Below, one piece after another: positions 61,198-64,000 of a DNA stretch of 64,000 nucleotides. Source of the DNA: Rhizobium sp. R711 (GTDB lineage: Bacteria; Pseudomonadota; Alphaproteobacteria; Rhizobiales; Rhizobiaceae); assembly GCF_002211365.1 (NCBI RefSeq), contig NZ_LOKZ01000013.1:1-64000 (forward strand), read 5' to 3'. Below the pieces are notes generated by a model that was not told the DNA's origin, searched no databases, and saw only the letters and a program-made list of their open reading frames with translations. Made by a program: the position numbers and the translations under genes. Each line of letters opens with the position of its first letter. The first letter of the stretch is position 1.

Positions 61198-62460
61198 ATG
61201 TCTGTCATCAGGAACACGCAGTCCATGTCCGCCGGCGAACCAGCCAAAGCATTGTGGATGTCCACGATTGCCTTCACCCTCTGTTTCGCCGTCTGGACGA
61301 TCTTCGCGATCATCGGCATCCGCATCAAACAGGAGCTTGGTCTGAACGAGGCCGAGTTCGGCTTGCTGGTCGGCACGCCAGTCCTGACCGGTTCGCTCGT
61401 CCGCATCGTCCTTGGCATCTGGACCAGCCGTTACGGCGGCCGCCTCGTCTACACGCTCACCATGCTGGCCGCCGCCGTGGCGACCTTCCTCCTCTCCTAT
61501 GCCCATACCTATACGCAGATGCTGATCGCCGGGCTCGGCGTTGGACTCGCCGGCGGCTCCTTCGCGGTCGGCGTCGCCTATGTCTCGCCCTTTTTTCCGG
61601 CGCAAAAGCAGGGAACGGCGCTTGGCATCTTCGGCGCCGGCAATGTCGGCGCCGCGGTGACCAAATTCGCAGCACCCTTCGTTCTGATCGCCTGGGGCTG
61701 GCAGGCCGTTGCTCAGATCTGGGCCGTCGGCCTGGCGCTGATGGCAATCGTCTTCTGGTTCACCACGACGGATGATCCGGCCTTCCGTCTTCGCCGCGAA
61801 GGCAAGCTCGCCTCCAAGAGCCTGGCGCAGGAATTCGCGCCGCTGAAGAACGTCCAGGTCTGGCGCTTCTCCCTCTATTATTTCTTCGCCTTCGGCGGTT
61901 TCGTTGCCCTGTCGCTGTGGCTGCCCCGCTATCTGGTCGGCGTCTACGGCTTCAATCTCGAAGTCGCCGGCATGGTCGCTGCCGCCTACTCGATTCCCGG
62001 CAGCATCTTCCGTGCCTTCGGCGGCGTCGTTTCCGACAAGAAGGGCGCCCGCAGCGTGATGTATGTGATGTTCGCAGTCGCGGCCGTCGCGACGCTCATC
62101 CTGTCGCTCCCGGCTGCCGGGTCCGGCGCCGCAATTGGCATCACGCCTGGCGTCTTCATCGTCGTCATCTTCGCGCTCGGCTTTGTCATGAGCCTCGGTA
62201 AGGCGGCCGTCTACAAGCACATCCCTGCCTACTATCCCGAAAGCGTCGGTGCGGTTGGCGGCATCGTCGGCATGATGGGCGGCCTTGGCGGCTTCATCCT
62301 GCCGATCGCCTTCGGCCTGCTCAAGGACATGACCGGCCTCTGGTCGAGCTGCTTCATGCTGCTCTTCGCGATTGTCGTCATCTCGCTCATCTGGATGCAC
62401 CTGTCGGTCAAGCAGCTCGACCGCCAGGGCCTCTCCGCACAAGCCGTCGCTGCGACCTGA
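61198..62460 (+). CDS. Nitrate/nitrite transporter, MFS NarK/NasA family
   Basis: A 420-residue inner-membrane transporter with 12 hydrophobic helices. The nitrate-transporter signature GAGNVGAAVTKFAAPF is at about residues 147-162, and a second glycine-rich NS motif is seen as GGIVGMMGGLGGFILP (about 356-371). It imports nitrate for assimilation and may exchange it with nitrite. The frame opens at a TTG at 61177, but the ATG at 61198 has GGAG at five bases. It is the first gene after the regulated leader; nirB starts 18 bases after its stop. Confidence 0.93.
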   Translation: MSVIRNTQSMSAGEPAKALWMSTIAFTLCFAVWTIFAIIGIRIKQELGLNEAEFGLLVGTPVLTGSLVRIVLGIWTSRYGGRLVYTLTMLAAAVATFLLSYAHTYTQMLIAGLGVGLAGGSFAVGVAYVSPFFPAQKQGTALGIFGAGNVGAAVTKFAAPFVLIAWGWQAVAQIWAVGLALMAIVFWFTTTDDPAFRLRREGKLASKSLAQEFAPLKNVQVWRFSLYYFFAFGGFVALSLWLPRYLVGVYGFNLEVAGMVAAAYSIPGSIFRAFGGVVSDKKGARSVMYVMFAVAAVATLILSLPAAGSGAAIGITPGVFIVVIFALGFVMSLGKAAVYKHIPAYYPESVGAVGGIVGMMGGLGGFILPIAFGLLKDMTGLWSSCFMLLFAIVVISLIWMHLSVKQLDRQGLSAQAVAAT

Positions 62461-62478
62461 TCTGAGGACTTGAAAACT

Positions 62479-64000
62479 ATGACTGAGAAGCTTGTCATCA
62501 TCGGCAACGGCATGGCGCCCGGGCGCATGCTCGAGCACCTCTTCGAAAAGGCGCCGGACCAATATCAGGTCACGATCTTCAACGCCGAGCCGCGCGTCAA
62601 TTACGACCGCATCATGCTCTCGCCGGTTCTGTCCGGCGAGAAGGAATATGAAGAGATCATCATCCACGGCGATGGATGGTACATCAAGCACGGCATCACC
62701 CTCTACAAGGGCCACAAGATCATCAAGATCGATCGTGCTGCCAAGACGGTCACGTCGGATCACGGCGTCACGGAAAGCTACGACAAGCTGGTGATCGCCA
62801 CCGGCTCCGTGCCTTTCATCATCCCAGTACCCGGCAACGATCTGCGCGGCGTCATCACCTACCGCGACCTCGACGATGTGCAGGCGATGCTGCTTGCCGC
62901 CCAGTCTCGCGAGAAGGCGATCGTCATCGGCGGCGGGCTGCTCGGCCTCGAAGCAGCGGCCGGCCTTGCCTCGCGCGGCATGGATGTCACCGTCCTGCAC
63001 GTGATGCCGACACTGATGGAGCGCCAGCTCGATCCGGCTGCCGGCTACCTCCTGCAGAAGGCCGTGGAAGAACGCGGCATCAAGGTCATCTGCAAGGCCA
63101 ATACCAAGGCGATCATCGGCAACGGCAAGGTCGAGGGCATCGAGCTCGATGACGGCCGCATCATTCCGGCGACCCTGGTCGTCATGGCGGTCGGCATCCG
63201 CCCGAGCGTCGGGCTCGCCAAGGACGCCGGCATTGCCGTCAACCGTGGTATCGTCGTCGATGACGGCATGCAGACCTCGGACGGCAGCATCATGGCGCTC
63301 GGCGAGTGTGCAGAAGTCGGCGGCATGGTCTACGGGCTTGTCGCACCGCTCTATGAGATGGCGCGCGTAGCCGCCTCCCATCTGTCCGGCGATCGCTCGG
63401 CTGCCTTCGTGCATTCGGACACGCCGACCAAGCTCAAGGTCACCGGCATCGAGCTCTTCTCGCTCGGCGACTTCGCCGATGGCGACGACCGTGAGGAAAT
63501 CGTGCTGCGCGACGCCTCCGCCGGCGTCTACAAGCGCCTCGTGCTGAAGGACAACAAGATCATCGGCACCGTGCTCTACGGCGAAACTGCGGACGGTGCC
63601 TGGTTCAACGATCTTAAAAAGAAACAAACCGATATCAAGGAGATGCGCGAAACGCTGATCTTTGGTCAGGCCTACCAGGGAGGGTCGCCGCTGGACCCTA
63701 TGGCGGCCGTTGCAGCCTTGCCGGATGACGCGGAAATCTGTGGCTGCAACGGCGTATGCAAGGGCAAGATTACCTCGACGATCACGTCCAAGGGCCTGAC
63801 GTCCCTGGACGACGTGCGCGCCCACACCAAGGCGTCCGCGTCCTGCGGCTCCTGCACCGGCCTTGTTGAAAAGCTGATGACGCTGACGCTTGGCGACAGC
63901 TACAACCCGACCGCCGTCCAGCCCATGTGCACCTGCACCGAACTCGGCCACGACGACGTCAGGCGCCTCATCAAGGCCAAGGGCTTGAAGAGCATCCCTG
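62479..64000 (+). CDS. nirB: Assimilatory nitrite reductase NAD(P)H, large subunit (partial)
   Basis: The first 507 codons of a gene that continues past the window. NirB reduces nitrite to ammonium in the cytoplasm. An N-terminal FAD domain (VIIGNGMAPGR at 6-16) and the NADH-binding motif AIVIGGGLLGLEAA are present. Next comes the BFD-type [2Fe-2S] region, with C421 and C423 (CGCNGVC) followed by C456 and C459. A second Cys-rich segment (CTCTELGHDD) begins before the cut. The sirohaem/[4Fe-4S] domain should lie outside. The ATG at 62479 has GAGGA upstream. Confidence 0.93.
   Translation, partial: MTEKLVIIGNGMAPGRMLEHLFEKAPDQYQVTIFNAEPRVNYDRIMLSPVLSGEKEYEEIIIHGDGWYIKHGITLYKGHKIIKIDRAAKTVTSDHGVTESYDKLVIATGSVPFIIPVPGNDLRGVITYRDLDDVQAMLLAAQSREKAIVIGGGLLGLEAAAGLASRGMDVTVLHVMPTLMERQLDPAAGYLLQKAVEERGIKVICKANTKAIIGNGKVEGIELDDGRIIPATLVVMAVGIRPSVGLAKDAGIAVNRGIVVDDGMQTSDGSIMALGECAEVGGMVYGLVAPLYEMARVAASHLSGDRSAAFVHSDTPTKLKVTGIELFSLGDFADGDDREEIVLRDASAGVYKRLVLKDNKIIGTVLYGETADGAWFNDLKKKQTDIKEMRETLIFGQAYQGGSPLDPMAAVAALPDDAEICGCNGVCKGKITSTITSKGLTSLDDVRAHTKASASCGSCTGLVEKLMTLTLGDSYNPTAVQPMCTCTELGHDDVRRLIKAKGLKSIP

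Noticed and set aside
60997..63951. A 984-codon open frame on the minus strand
   Set aside because: It runs exactly antisense to the nitrate transporter and nirB, has Asp/Arg/His-rich low-complexity composition, and crosses the promoter and leader. High GC codon bias creates such shadow frames.
1..64000. tRNA/rRNA genes, CRISPR arrays, insertion sequences, prophage or integrative elements
   Set aside because: None seen: no tRNA-like cloverleaf, no regularly spaced repeats, and no transposase, integrase or phage structural genes among the reading frames.

Overview
The window is a stretch of chromosome from an alphaproteobacterium of the order Hyphomicrobiales, most likely Rhizobiaceae (Rhizobium/Ensifer/Agrobacterium relatives). 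The evidence is the lpiA-acvB lipid pair, rcdA and gapR cell-cycle/nucleoid genes, small alphaproteobacterial families (DUF1192, DUF4164, DUF1244, DUF465), and a two-palindrome intergenic element of the rhizobial RIME type. Almost all of it looks like vertically inherited core genome: no insertion sequence, prophage, integrase, CRISPR array, tRNA or rRNA was seen.

Layout. 0-5 kb: a transmembrane chemoreceptor, then the ruvC-ruvA-ruvB Holliday-junction operon behind a possible LexA box. 5-12 kb: a DinB-fold protein, the overlapping lpiA-acvB pair (lysyl-phosphatidylglycerol synthase and hydrolase) and a large MscS-type channel. 12-23 kb: central carbon genes (gnd, tkt, gap, pgk, class I fba) interleaved with 6S RNA, zapA, a DUF4164 coiled-coil gene and a K+/H+ antiporter; strong Rho-independent terminators separate the units. 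23-31 kb: phzF-like isomerase, MFS exporter, DUF1192, a possible sRNA, rcdA with a candidate CtrA box, rpmE, an ABC exporter, a small membrane protein behind a large dyad, a YegP protein and a flavoprotein. 31-40 kb: a DGPF/YCII gene followed by an ECF42-like sigma factor gene broken by one extra base, then a non-flagellar MotA/MotB-like pair, an inositol monophosphatase, a Sel1-repeat protein, a ThiE-like protein, a TauE/SafE permease and an ArsR-type regulator. 40-49 kb: two DUF465 genes, purEK, rpmJ, a TPR protein, an alpha/beta hydrolase, ggt, a membrane-anchored AraC-type regulator with a divergent secreted protein, and a serine/threonine dehydratase. 49-58 kb: an SDR and GlxA-like regulator pair, a LysR regulator divergent from a tightly overlapped tautomerase-cupin-DUF4865 operon, a LysE exporter, pyk coupled to a DUF1036 gene, an N-formylglutamate amidohydrolase, DUF1244 and gapR.

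58-64 kb is a complete nitrate-assimilation control circuit. It has nasT (ANTAR antiterminator), nasS (cytoplasmic nitrate sensor), a near-perfect sigma-54 promoter, a leader RNA with two adjacent hexaloop hairpins of the ANTAR type overlapping an intrinsic terminator, and then a nitrate transporter and nirB, which runs off the window. The inferred logic is that low nitrogen starts transcription through sigma-54, and nitrate releases NasT from NasS so that the polymerase reads through the leader. This is the best-defined regulatory system in the window. All coordinates and motifs were read by eye from the sequence; no database search was run.
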